NCBI GenBank assembly: GCA_012861695.1
Contig: JAAOOA010000002.1
Span: 18,142,303 to 18,206,302 of the forward strand
DNA length: 64,000 bases
Reading direction: 5' to 3'
Source of the DNA: Trematomus loennbergii
Taxonomy: Eukaryota; Chordata; Actinopteri; Perciformes; Nototheniidae
Part shown: positions 28,801-40,800 of the stretch, piece by piece
How positions within the stretch are numbered: the stretch's first letter is position 1
Layout of the letters: the number at the start of each line of letters is the position of its first letter
Notes under the pieces: model-generated
What the model was told of the DNA's origin: nothing
The model's input: the letters and a program-made list of their open reading frames with translations, nothing else
Database searches by the model: none
Position numbers and translations under genes: made by a program

Positions 28801-31800
28801 TTTCATTTAGCCTAGCTTTAAAAACATGCAGAGGAATGAGATTGCTCAGTTTCAATTCTTGCTGAAGATTGTTCCAAGCAAGTGGAGCTGCGCACATAAA
28901 ACAGGGATGCAAACTTGTCACCTTTCGGCGAAATTCGCCGTTTTGATTCCAAAATAGGTCGTTTGTGTGATTCATGTAGATCTGCAATAAAAATATTTTT
29001 GGGGTATGGGGGGGGTCTGGGACCCGGAGTAATCTGCGGCCGCGAGCTGTTATGTGCCATCATGACACGCATGGTGTTCTTTTTTTATATATTATAATGA
29101 AGCGCGAGCACAAGTCTTCCTGCCTGTCAGCTCTGCTCATGGATGTATAATAAGGCTCTGCTGCTCCGGGATGAGGGTCTAGCTTCAGCAGCTACATTAC
29201 CTACGGTGCGTTCGTTAATATTAACTGTGCGGGCACAGACTGGACCGCTGGTTAGAACGGGGTGTTCAGAGCAGAGCTCCCTGTCGGAGCGGCAGAGCGT
29301 GATGTGCACTGAAAAGTGTTTCTGTCCCAATATTATTTAATGAATCGTTGAGCTAGCTAACTAGCATACATGCATTCAGATCTTGTACTTGAGTAAAAGT
29401 AGAAGCACTCAGGTCTTGTACTTGAGTACAAGTAGAAGTACTCAGATCTTGTTCTTGAGTAAAAGTAGAAGTACTCAGATCTTGTACTTGAGTAAAAGTA
29501 GAAGTACCAGAGTGTAGGAATACTCTGTTACAGTAAAAGTCCTGCATTCAAAATGTTCCTCAAGTAAAAGTAGAAAAGTATTATCATCAAAATATAGTTA
29601 AAGTAGCGACAGCAAAAGTAGTCATTGTGCAGATTGGTCCATTTCAGAATAATATATATGATATGTTTTATAATGATTGATCATGAAAGTGTTCTCAAAG
29701 CTGGTAAAGGTGCAGCTAGTTTGAATGACTTTGTATACTGCAGGGTAGCTTGTGAATTTACTCCAGGTGGAACTAAAGTCTGATTTAACACTTGATTATA
29801 TTTCACATCATTCATCCACATCTGTGAAGTAACTAAGGTATTAAATACATGTAGTGGAGTAAAAGTACACCATTTACCTCTGAACTGTAGAGGAGAAGAA
29901 GAACAAAGTAGCAAAACATTGAAATACTTAAATAAAGTACAAGTATCTCAAAATTGTACCCAAGTATAGTACTTGAGTTTATGAACTTAGTTACTTTACA
30001 CCACTGGCTATAAAGATAGAAAGACAGCCTTGCACAGAGGCATGAAATACATTTTCAAAATGCTCAACAGTCCTGCCAAAATTATAAACTGACTGCTACA
30101 CAATTAAAATAAATGCTTAAATATATTTCTATTAGATGTGACTCTTTGGCGTTTCTGTTATTATTAACTGCTGCTTTAGTTGTTCTGACTGCTAAAATCC
30201 TCTGTTATTCCTCATTTTAAAGCCGATATTCCGTGGGGTCGGGGGGCTCGGATCCTTGTCACCTTTTTCATACCTGATGAGTTTGCATCCCTGTAAAAGC
30301 TGTCTTACCTAAGACAGTCCTTGCTCTTGGCACATGTATACTATAGGACAGTAAACCAACAATATCCTTTAAAACTGGAGAGATTAAAAAATATGGATGA
30401 ATAAATAAATGTTAACTGATCAAATAAGATATAATTGAACCAGCAAAAATCTTGCCTAGGGCAGCAAATTGGTCAGAACCGGCCCTGGTGTCATCCCCAC
30501 AGCACCCCCCATTTGAAACATGTTCCCACGGCTATGTTTTCATATTTAAGTTTGTAGCAAGTAGAGGGCTGCTGGCAGGCCCGGACTGGCCATCGGGAGG
30601 GCCGGGAGGTTTCCCGATGGTCTAGCGATTTTTTTTTTTTAATGTAGGCTATTGTGAACGCAACGCTGCGCAAATGCGGGTTTGCCTCACACAGGGTGAC
30701 TGTCTGTCTACATGATGTGGCATCTGTTTCATATGGGTGTTTCCATATGTCTAGTCTCTTTATTTTCCTCTCAAAATGCACCACATTGATGCATTTAACT
30801 CCAAAATTAAAAAAAATATCTTACCAGGGGGGCATGCCCCCGGACCCTCCTAGAGGATTTGAGGTCCACCCCCAAAATATGTTCACATGGATAGGTTCCC
30901 AAATACATTTGCAATTTTTTTTAAATAGTAACCCCTGTCCATATGTTTATTATTGTGTGTGTGTGTGTTTGAGTTTGAGTGTGTGTGCGCGTGCATGCGT
31001 GCGCGTGCATGCGTGCGCACGCGTTATAGAGCTCAGTTTACAGTATAACTCGAACCTTGTATATAAATATATGTGTGTGTATATGTCCGCATCTGTAGCC
31101 TGTTATTGTCTCATTATACCGCACTGTCAATGAATTAAAAGTAAATATATAAGTCGTCATGAACACATCTGTCCATCAGACAAAGTGCTGCTGTGCCTCC
31201 TGTCATCATTAATGGACGTCTCTTTAAAATGACCGCTCAGAGGAGAGGAGTTCTCATTTCTCTAACCGCCTGCTGCTTCCTCTCCTCGGTTCCCCTCCTC
31301 AGTCCTCCGCTCGCCTCTCCTGTGGGCGGCACGTCTCGAGGATAGGAGTCGAGGAGGGGAAATTAGAGTATTGAGAACCCTCTTGTGTGTGCTCCATCAT
31401 CATCATTACGACCTTTTGACTTTCTTTAAGGCTCAAGGCATCGGACCTGCAGCTGCGCTTCTGCACCAATGAGACCCAGCTCAACAGAGAGGCGTTTGTG
31501 GACAAGCTCAAAAGGCTGGGCTTTGACATCTCTGTGTCTGAAGTCTTCTCTCCTGCTCCTGCAGCCGTAGCTGTCCTCAAGGAGAGGGGCTTTCGGCCTC
31601 ACCTGCTGGTATATGATGGTAATGCTTTAAATTGTTCAAGACTTGTTGCATTTTGACTGTAACCCCCTGTTCAATCCTACCCTACATGGACTTTACATCA
31701 GAAATTACACTTTTTAAATCAGCACAAGTCCATTGAACAATAAGCCTTTTGTTATCGCCCATACATCGAAAGAAAAGACCAAAACAACCCCAACTCTTCG

Positions 31801-34800
31801 AACCCCGTGCACATATATAGTTGAATAAAATCAAAAAATATCGAAATCAGAAATAGTTCAAGTACTTTTAGCAGAGCATGACAGTGTATGTTGGATAAAC
31901 TCAATAAAATAGATTTTTTTTTCTTCACTTATATTAAACAACATGTATTGTTGTGACTTATTAATGTGCAAAGTTCTTACACAACAATGGAAGTCTATGG
32001 CACAGAATAATAATATTTTGGCTATTCAGATAATACTTCTTGGTTTTGGTCTTCCCATTAGATGTGTTGCCTTGAATAAAATGTACAATTTCAGCAGACG
32101 TATCCTCATCCCCTTTGAATGACCCAACCCTAAAAAGTATTTATGTTTACTCCTCTTCAGGACTTCTCCCAGAGTTTGACAGTGTTGATAAGACCAACCC
32201 AAACTGCGTGGTGATTGGAGACGCAGCTGAAAAGTTTACCTACCAGAACTTGAACGAGGCATTCAGGGTCCTTATAGGCCTGGAGAAGCCAGTGCTGTTC
32301 TCCTTGGGCGGAGGGTAAGATAATATAAAATAGTCATTGCTATATTACCTATATTTCAACATGAAAAAAAAAAGGCAAAATACTTTTGATGTTACGCTCT
32401 TCCTAGGAGGTACTACAAGGAGGGAGATGGTTTAGCACTAGATGTCGGGGCGTATATGAAGGCTTTGGAGGTACAGTAGGTGCATCATTTGTTTTAATGT
32501 ATTCATTAAGAAGAGCAGTTTGGCACGCGTAAACAATGACTTGTTAACTTTTTGTTCCTTTTAGTATGCCTGTGATTTAAAGGCGGAAGTAGTTGGAAAG
32601 CCTTCACCAACATTTTTCCAGAGTGTACTCAATGACATGGGGCTTCAACCGCATGAGGTACGTAACAAAAATGGGATTGAACACATAACCTCAATCTGAT
32701 AGTTAGCATGATTTATTTAGCCACCAGCAGCTTGAACACTGGTACTCATACTGGAATTACAGAACAAAGCCAAGACACTGCCTGTTTGGTTGAGCACTCA
32801 CTTTTTCCTCAGCAGGTGTCTGAACATGTGTTTTAATGTCTGGCACTGTGTGGCACTTATCAGTATCACAAGTATAAAGTATGTGCTGCAGTCTCTCTAA
32901 ACGTATCTATTTTTGTCCCTGGCAGTTAGCACTCTTTGCTAATCTTAGTTTAAGCCTCACCCTTTTCTCTGGGTTTCTTGTCTTTCACTGCTACATCTGC
33001 TGCTCTGTTCAAAACCTTCTGTTGTTCACACTGGCTTTCATGCAGAGATGGTGGAGCATGTTTTTTCCAAAAATACAAATTCCTTGTTTGTTGAGCACCC
33101 ACCTTAAACATTTTTATAAACTGAACCGTATCTCATTACAGAAGAAAGGACCAAACTTTTCGAGAAGTTCTATTCCTCTCACATTTCAATCTTTTCTTTT
33201 CTTGTTAACTTTCACAATTTATTTCAGAATGATCTTTTTACTAATAGGCAGTGGTGCGAACTCACGCTTGTGTGACAACAAGCACCAAGTCGTGGATAGG
33301 ATTACTGAGAGGTTTATTTACAGAAACACAAAGAGATTGAAGCACATGCTGAACTACATCTGACAAGTACAGATTACCTTATTACCGACTCTTATTTAAA
33401 TAATTCTAAACTCCTTTAGCAAAACAGCATCTGCACAAAAGCAGCTAAAACAAAAGTTAGTTTTTTTACAGTACTCTCCCTCCTCTCTTGCAGGCACTGA
33501 TGATCGGGGACGATCTGGTGAACGATGTGGGTGGAGCACAAAACTGTGGAATGAAAGGCCTACAAGTCAGAACTGGCAAATACAGGTGGGTGATGTCCTG
33601 AACACACAAATGCTCAAATGACTCCTTTCTTGGTTATAAAAAGCATCACCTAAATCATACTGCATATAATTGTTCCCCATATTTTATATATATTTGTAAG
33701 CTAGTTTGACCATATTGTAAACAGAATAACAATACATTCAAGTGATAACCAGGAGAGGGCGCCCTCACACCAGCATAGTGCATCCCAGTTTCCTCCACAA
33801 AGGCTTCCTGTGAGTGAACCACCTCATTCTTCAGTCGCCCAGAATTGTTTATTTGATTGAAAATCCTCCAAAAATAGCTTTTTTTTTTCCCACATCTTGA
33901 ATGTTACTCCCCACAAGGTCATAGTCACCGAAGGATTTATGGTTCCCAATCTGGAGATTACTGGGGCCCTTTCTTATAGTGTAACTACAGAAACATATGG
34001 TTGATTATTTTAGGAGCTATATGCGGTGACTGAGAGTAGGAGTAATGGAACGTCACATTATATAATATATATGTTTTACATTGTAATGTATGTTCATGTA
34101 TGTTATGTAAGTCATGCAGGAACTGGTGTTTTAATGGTGTGTATGTAGGTTACACTACCTAGGCTTGAGTTGTTATATGTGTGGTTAGGAAATATTTATA
34201 GTGGTTTTTAATGTATTTATTTGTTAACTCAATATTGATGAGCTGTAATGTAAAAAGTATTTAGTTACTTAACTTTAATAAAAGTATCAATACATCAGTT
34301 GGAAAAATTCCTTATTTCTTCTCAAAGTCCAGCATTAGAAATACAATCTTTTACAGATTGTACAACATTTCAAAGTATTAGCTTTAAAATGTTATTCGAT
34401 ATGTTAATCCTCCTTAATGCTACTTACTACTAAAGTGCTTTGTAATTTTAGGAACAATACAATTGATAGCATCATATTATCTTACTTTGTCATGTTTTAA
34501 ATGTAAAAAAAAAGAATCTACCTCTTATTTAGTGGAATAAGAAGAAATCTTTCTATAAAATACATTTAACGTAGTAAAAGTATAAAGTGGCATAAACTGG
34601 AAAAACTTGCATAAACTGGAAAAACTAACACAATTAGACTTCAAAACTGTTCACTAGGGAACAGAAATGTTTCAAAAAGAACAGAATAGAATAAATAAAT
34701 AAAAGCAGTTTCTTGATTATGTTGCTATTTTGTTTGGCTTGAAACCACCGATTAGTCTGAAGAGCACCATGCTGGATGACCTGCTCCACTGCTGCGTTCA

Positions 34801-37800
34801 GGCACGCAGGTCTCGGGTTATGTGACCAGAGAATGCCGAGTAATCTGCCTGAGCATCAGTCAGCTCTAATCCTGTACTAAAAGCACAGTCACTCAGTTAT
34901 TTCTGTGTGTATACTATCACGCCAATTTGAGTGGATTTCCCTTTCATGTGCCTTTGTATACTTTACTGAGATATATGTGCATGATTGTGTAACCTACATA
35001 TCTATGTCAGTCTGTGGGTCTTTCAGTCACGACAAGTATACTTAACATTTTATAACGCAGATTCTCAGCAAACGATGCAAAGAAATTAGGTTTATATGAC
35101 TTTGCAATCTTCTCCCAGCAGCTTGGATCAGCTCCAGTGTTCATGCACTCTTAAATAATATCTGATATACTAAACTTAATGCAGGATAAACCACATTAAA
35201 TTACATCGCTACACATTCAGGTTTTCTTTCATGTTTGGAGGAGAGAGCAACTGGTTGAAATAAGTGGGCTTTCTCTTGCTGAGGAACACATGTGGAATCT
35301 GTATTGTGTTACATGACGTGTTGTGTTTCAGCTGTGGCGGTGGAGATTTATGGACTGATTGGTGAATGGAGTTAGTGTGGTGAAGCACGTGCATACACAC
35401 CCATATAGAAAGTTACAACTATGAAGTTAACAGTTCAGTAAAATGAGACTGGTGTTTATGAAGCCCAAAGTTCTATTTCCAGGACTGCTAAAAGGTGTTG
35501 AAGTTATATCATCAGTTATCACTTCTTGTCAATTTTCTTCAGTGTGTGAGTGAGTATTAACAGAAGACACAATCCAGCCCATAACAGGAACTAAAATGTA
35601 TGCATTACATTTGACTTTATGGCTCCGAAGTGAACTGTAATTTATTAATTTAACACAGACGCCTTGAAATGTCCTAGATCCTTCACCAGACGTATTATAC
35701 CGTACTGTATACATTCCCAGAGAACAAGAGGAACAACAGTGACAGTAACAGTGTTTCCGTGCGACTGTGAGTGAGAGGCAGACGTGAGATTTAACGTTAT
35801 TTAGCCAAGCAGGCCCAGTGAACCCAGGCTTGCTGGGAGCAGCTATAAACCCTCAGTCAGATCTGTGAAAACACAGCTGTTTCCAAGTCAACCAGATGCT
35901 GCGCAGGCCTCCAGTTCCCATCAAGCTCGGGGAAAAAAGGCTTCTTCAAATACCCCAGGCAATACAGGAAGGGAAAAAGATACAAATCACAGACAAATCT
36001 AATCATATCAGCTTATTTTGAAAGCCCTTGACTTGACATACTGTTAGGACTGCATACATTCTGTCAGATGCTTAAACCTCTTTAGAACGTTTACACTGGC
36101 TGCTTTCTTACTCTCTTATTTAAATGTGTAATTTGAGTTTCTTCCTCTAGTGAGATGATACATTTTGTGTGTTCGTCTTTCTATTGTGTGTATTCATTTT
36201 GTTAAAAGGAACTTAAAACACTAATTACTACCACGACTATACATAATAATCTTCTCTCTTTTAGGAGACAGTTTTATGTAAATAAATGCAGGTTTTCCTA
36301 GGGTCTCACATGCAACTGTTTTACTTCATATGATGCAGAGAACATATTTCTGCTTGTTATAATCTTGTGATGGCTCCTGCAGATTAAGTTCAAGAGCAGG
36401 GGGGCAACTGAACCGATATTGTAGTGCCCGCCAGTAATGGCTGTTGAGAGACTACAGGCGTAATATAGGGGTAATTGTAATAGGGGAGTGTTCTGCTAGC
36501 AGTCAACTTTCCCTTGTTCTTAAATAATGAGCCGAAGTTAGCACACTTCCCTCAGGGGAGCCAGGGAACCCTTTGCTCTTTAATGTAGAACAGGTTTTCA
36601 AAAAGGGGCCTACTCCAAAGAAAATGGCTGGAAATGGGGAGTATGGCAATCTGACTGCTGATGTTGATTAGCTGCATGGGAACAGTCTGCCAACACTGTG
36701 CTGTACCAAGCCTTTCAGCTCTGTAGTTATGTGTTCAATGGTAGTCACATCGTTAAATCTGCAAATCTAATCTCACAACTAATATACCTGATTGTTTCCA
36801 TTCCACAGAGTATCTAGTGTCTCATAGGGAATATCAGTACCAATCTGCTTTGTTTTGTTTGTGTAATCTTCAAACAGATATTTCATGATTTATATGCATT
36901 AAGCTCAAATGTTAAAAGGGCCATATCATGCTCATTTTAAGGTTCCATAAATGTATTTTGTTCCTCTATTGTGACATGCTTTAATGTTGAAGAGTGCTTT
37001 ATTTTTCTCATACTGCCTGTGCTGCAGCGCCTCTTTTCACCCTTGGTCTAAAGCCAGAGCACAGTCTGCTCTGATTGGTTAGCTGGCTGCCTCACTTGTG
37101 ATTGGTTAACCGCTTAGAGATGCCTATCACATCTATCACTATCAGAGTATCCTATCACATACAATATGTGGGAGCGCTAGCCAATAGAAAGGCAAGTGTT
37201 ACGTAGTGATGTCACTACAAAGGACTACAATCCAGGCAACTTTGGGATTTAAGCCTTTGTAGACCATTTTCATGCACAAACACCTATATAACACACTACA
37301 GGGAAGGGAAAACCCCAAAAAGCATTATAGGGCCCGTTTTAAGGAAAATCTCATACAATGCATACAATCATTTTGGATTATATTATTATTTTGTTGAAAA
37401 AGTACAAAATGTGGTGTCAAAGCAGTGTTTATTGGTTGTTCTGGCCACTTGGGGGCAATAGAACAACAAGCTGTAAGCACCACAGTGACATATCACCCTG
37501 TGCATTTAATGTAATGTGTCAAATGTTAGCAAACTGTTGCCTAACACATCTGTGCTTCTTCTTCTTAATGGTCAAACTGTTATGACACTAAAAGAGCAGT
37601 CAGATGATGAGTATGCTGTCCTTTCCTCTGTCATCTCCTGCGGTCTGTGGCCTCCACTGGTCCTGTGTTTTTGTTTCTGTTCTCTTATCTTCAAGGAACT
37701 GCATCGGCACACAGGCTTTGAAGCTTCATAAAAGCAGGTTCACATCATGCTGTTCCTTCATGCTCTATTTGTAGACCAGTTTAATTGCTTCTGCCACCCG

Positions 37801-40800
37801 ACAAAATTAGTTTCTGAGCCTTTTGGTCTTGGCATGCTGTCTGTCTCTTCGTGATATTCAAAGAAGTAGGATTCCAGGCTTTTGATTTAAACGTACACTC
37901 TCAGTATTGGCATTTGTTATTCTGCCGGGAAGAAAACAGCGTAGTGATGTGTCAGATACTAACACAGTATTGATAGGTATTTTGAATGAGGGCCAGTGAG
38001 TTAGAGGAAACCCTTACTGGATTCCCGCCGGAGTCTGGCAGAGAAGGCACAGAAAACATTTTCACACAGCAGCAACTTTCTCCAAAATGGTTTACATTGT
38101 AAACCTCTCCCTGTGGCCAACGCTTGACTGCTAATGTGAGTGCTGGGGAAAATGTTTTTCCAAGCAAGCCAGGCCAGATTAAACGTCTCCAGAGAGCTAG
38201 TCCCCGATGGTACAAACTATGAACCAGTTTACCGAAACCGCACCCTGGTTCGTGCCCTCTCTGTCTGCAGCCATCACTGAGCTATACGCAACAGGAAATG
38301 AGCATTGTGGGGGGCTAGTGGCCATTTGTTTACTATACAGATTTGTTTTTCTTTTGTATGTATTACAGGCTGTGAGAAAGGTTGCACATAAACGAGCTAA
38401 CGTTAACATGTTTGTTAGAGAAGATGCTTAGTAAGTTTTATACTGTATGTATCCATGTTGTTGGATTGTTATCCCCACTTGGGAGCTTTTAATGCATCAA
38501 CAAATGTAAACCAAAGACAAACAAACAGCAGCTTTTTTTTTAAAGCTGGAATGATTGCATTATGTGTAAATATTGGATTGTCTTCAAATATTTCTGCAAA
38601 GTAGTTTTGTAGCCATTCTGCCACTGGTTTGTTGAAATGTTATTTTAAATCTGAGCGATATTGTAGCTGTCAGCTCTCTTGGTTGAACTTAAAACTATAA
38701 GGTAATATAATCATGGTCTGAGCGATATGATGTGAACGTGGCCTTAGTATGGTAGCCTTTAATGTAAGAATGTTTGTGTTCATCTTAGAATAGTCTCACA
38801 ACAAACAGCTCAGCCTGTTGCAAGGCAAATCAATGTGTAATGTCAATGTGTGTTATGACTAGTGAACTGTGTAACGTGATATTGTGGTTAGCACACATCT
38901 TATCTTTGAAGCTGTTGTACTCATGCAAAACACGTACGTTTATACATATGCAGTATTGTGTGAGTTACATCAGTTAGAACACACAGTTCTCACCAGATGG
39001 TCACTATGCAAATATTGATAGATAGCACTGTAACTGCTACTCCTGGGATCATCAGAAGCATTGGGTCTGAGAAGGATGTGGAATGACAGTCAAATGGATC
39101 TGGCTTCATGCCATACTGAGGTTGTCTAAGTAGTAGGTTTGCTTCATAGACACCAGGCAGAGAGTGTGAGAGAAGGCACTGAGCTTTTTACATCTTTGGC
39201 CCTATTAAACAATCTATAGTGGGACTGTAGGGTCTAATGTGCATGGCTCAAGTGCATTCAGGGAGTGTACAATTTCACTTTTGCTTGTTAAACGGCTCAT
39301 AATCTGGGACTACTAAGCTTCCTGAATAACCAAATTGGACTTGAGTTGAGTTAAAGGTCCCTATTAATTAATGGTCCACTATTTGATAGGGCTGCTCGAT
39401 TATGGCAAAAATCATAATCTCGATTATTTGGGTCTATAATTGATATCACGATTATTAAAAACGATTATCCATTTACTTTGAAAACATCCATTTATTGAAA
39501 AAAATGTTTTGAACAGTATGTTTTTAACCGTTGATTACCCTGAACTTTAAGTATAATTCAACTGAAAAACCAAAAAAACAAAAAACATAATCGTTTTATT
39601 TCGATTATGTTGTTTTCATAATCGTTGCAAGCCAAAATCGTAATTGCGATTAAAATACGATTAATTGAGCAGCCCTACTATTTGATGTCTTTTATATATG
39701 TGTCCCCGGTGTGTAAGGAGACTCACAAAGTGTCAGAAAATAAAACCCTCTCTCTTTTCCTCCTTACCCACATCTCTAAAAAAAGAAAATACGGGTGTAC
39801 AACAGAGCTGATCCAGATTTGCTGCTGTCATGATGTAATATCGGAAATGTGGGCTGTATCAGAGACAATGCGCGAGGTGTTTTGGAAGTAATATGGTCTT
39901 TTTTTACAATAGCAAGCATCGCTAACACTCAGAGCTAACTATGTACTGGAGAGAGTAGGTGTAAAAAAGCAGGATATAAAAAGGTACTCACCTTGTGGTA
40001 AACCCGCAAAAGAAAAAGCATTTGAGCTCCATACTGTTTCAGAAATAATTCTTGATTTGGTTTGGAACATAATATTGCGTTTAATCACGGCAGCATTTAG
40101 CTGGGAATCTGCTTCTCTATGCAGCTCTGATGCATGTGGCTCCAAAGGGGGCGTGTCCCCGTAGCTACTGACCCAGAATCAGCCTTTAGTAACAAGGCTG
40201 AAATAGAGGGTATGAGGCATGACTACAATGGGTGATCTGTTTGGTATTTTGAGCAAAACACTTCAGAGACATGTTTTATATAGATATTGCCCTATAATAT
40301 ATTGTTCAAATATAGCATAATAGGTGAGCTTTAAAGGTGGGGTAGGTAATTTTGGAGAAACCAGCTCGAGTGCGCTAGAATTTGAAAATACACAGCCGGA
40401 AAAAATCTGCCACTTCCTTACAGAGCCCCTCCTCCAACACACACGAACGCGCACATGACCAATGAGGGCACGAGATAAGTCTGTGCACAGATGGAAGGCT
40501 GACAGGCAGGTAGGCCATCCAGTTATTTTAGCCGGGCCGGCTAAAATGATTGGTCGTGCTTTTTACAGTACCACGGCTTCCACAGATGACATTTATTTAT
40601 GGATTTTTTGTCAAAGCACTTAAGATATTCATTGCTATCAGGATGTTAAGAGCATTCCATGTAATATAACAAAAAGTGTATCTCGAGCCGGTTTCTCAAA
40701 CTTACCTACCCCACCTTTAATGCGCATATTTCTATCTGAATAATGCCCCTAAAAAAGAGTGTTGGTCAATGCATTAATGTATTCTGTTGCAAAAACATAG

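Larger units (their letters stand above)
28902..30293. mobile_element. hAT-like element, 1392 bp, inserted in the LINE fragment
   Basis: Inverted ends CAGGGATGCAAACT at 28902 and AGTTTGCATCCCTG ending at 30293. TAAAA precedes the left end and follows the right end, a 5-bp duplication. Removing the element rejoins the LINE reading frame, which confirms both boundaries. The interior includes a 33-bp minisatellite and the remains of a further hAT MITE. No transposase is present. Confidence 0.88.
28002..31067. mobile_element. hAT-type element, 3050 bp, with perfect 8-bp target duplication
   Basis: The element runs 28010-31059. The left end is CAGGGTTCGAGTTAT and the right end is ATAACTCGAACCTTG, i.e. 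inverted ends of CARGGTTCGAGTTAT. The 8-bp TATATAAA flanks both sides exactly (28002-28009 and 31060-31067). The interior carries words often seen in degenerate fish hAT elements (GGGAGCTCAGACCCC-type, GGGGGCATGCCCCCGGACC, GGCCCGGACTGGCCATCGGG) and later insertions (LINE fragment, second hAT-like element). There is no intact transposase. Confidence 0.92.
26027..31383. mobile_element. Outer inverted-repeat element or element pair enclosing the nest in lhpp intron 1
   Basis: The left end (26027-26066) and right end (31344-31383) are 40-bp inverted repeats with one mismatch. A perfect 34-bp core runs 26033-26066 and 31344-31377, beginning TTCTCAATACTCTAATTTCC. They enclose 5.3 kb. The immediate flanks share at most TGT, so a target duplication is not convincing. 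This could be one large element later filled by insertions, or two related MITE copies in opposite orientation. The other mobile elements at 28.0-31.1 kb lie inside. No transposase ORF survives. Confidence 0.65.

Noticed and set aside
30654..31133. 159-codon ORF on the plus strand
   Set aside because: Crosses transposon sequence and a GT-rich tract and ends past the hAT terminus at 31059. No transposase motif.
32881..33363. 160-codon ORF in lhpp intron 5
   Set aside because: Hydrophobic, AT-driven composition, no recognisable family, no splice or start context, and wholly inside an intron flanked by good exons. Likely chance; only ribosome profiling or conservation would revive it.
37430..37460. 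CTCF-like word GGCCACTTGGGGGCAAT
   Set aside because: One mismatch to the core and just outside a MITE. Single motif matches of this kind are frequent, so it is not supported without ChIP data.
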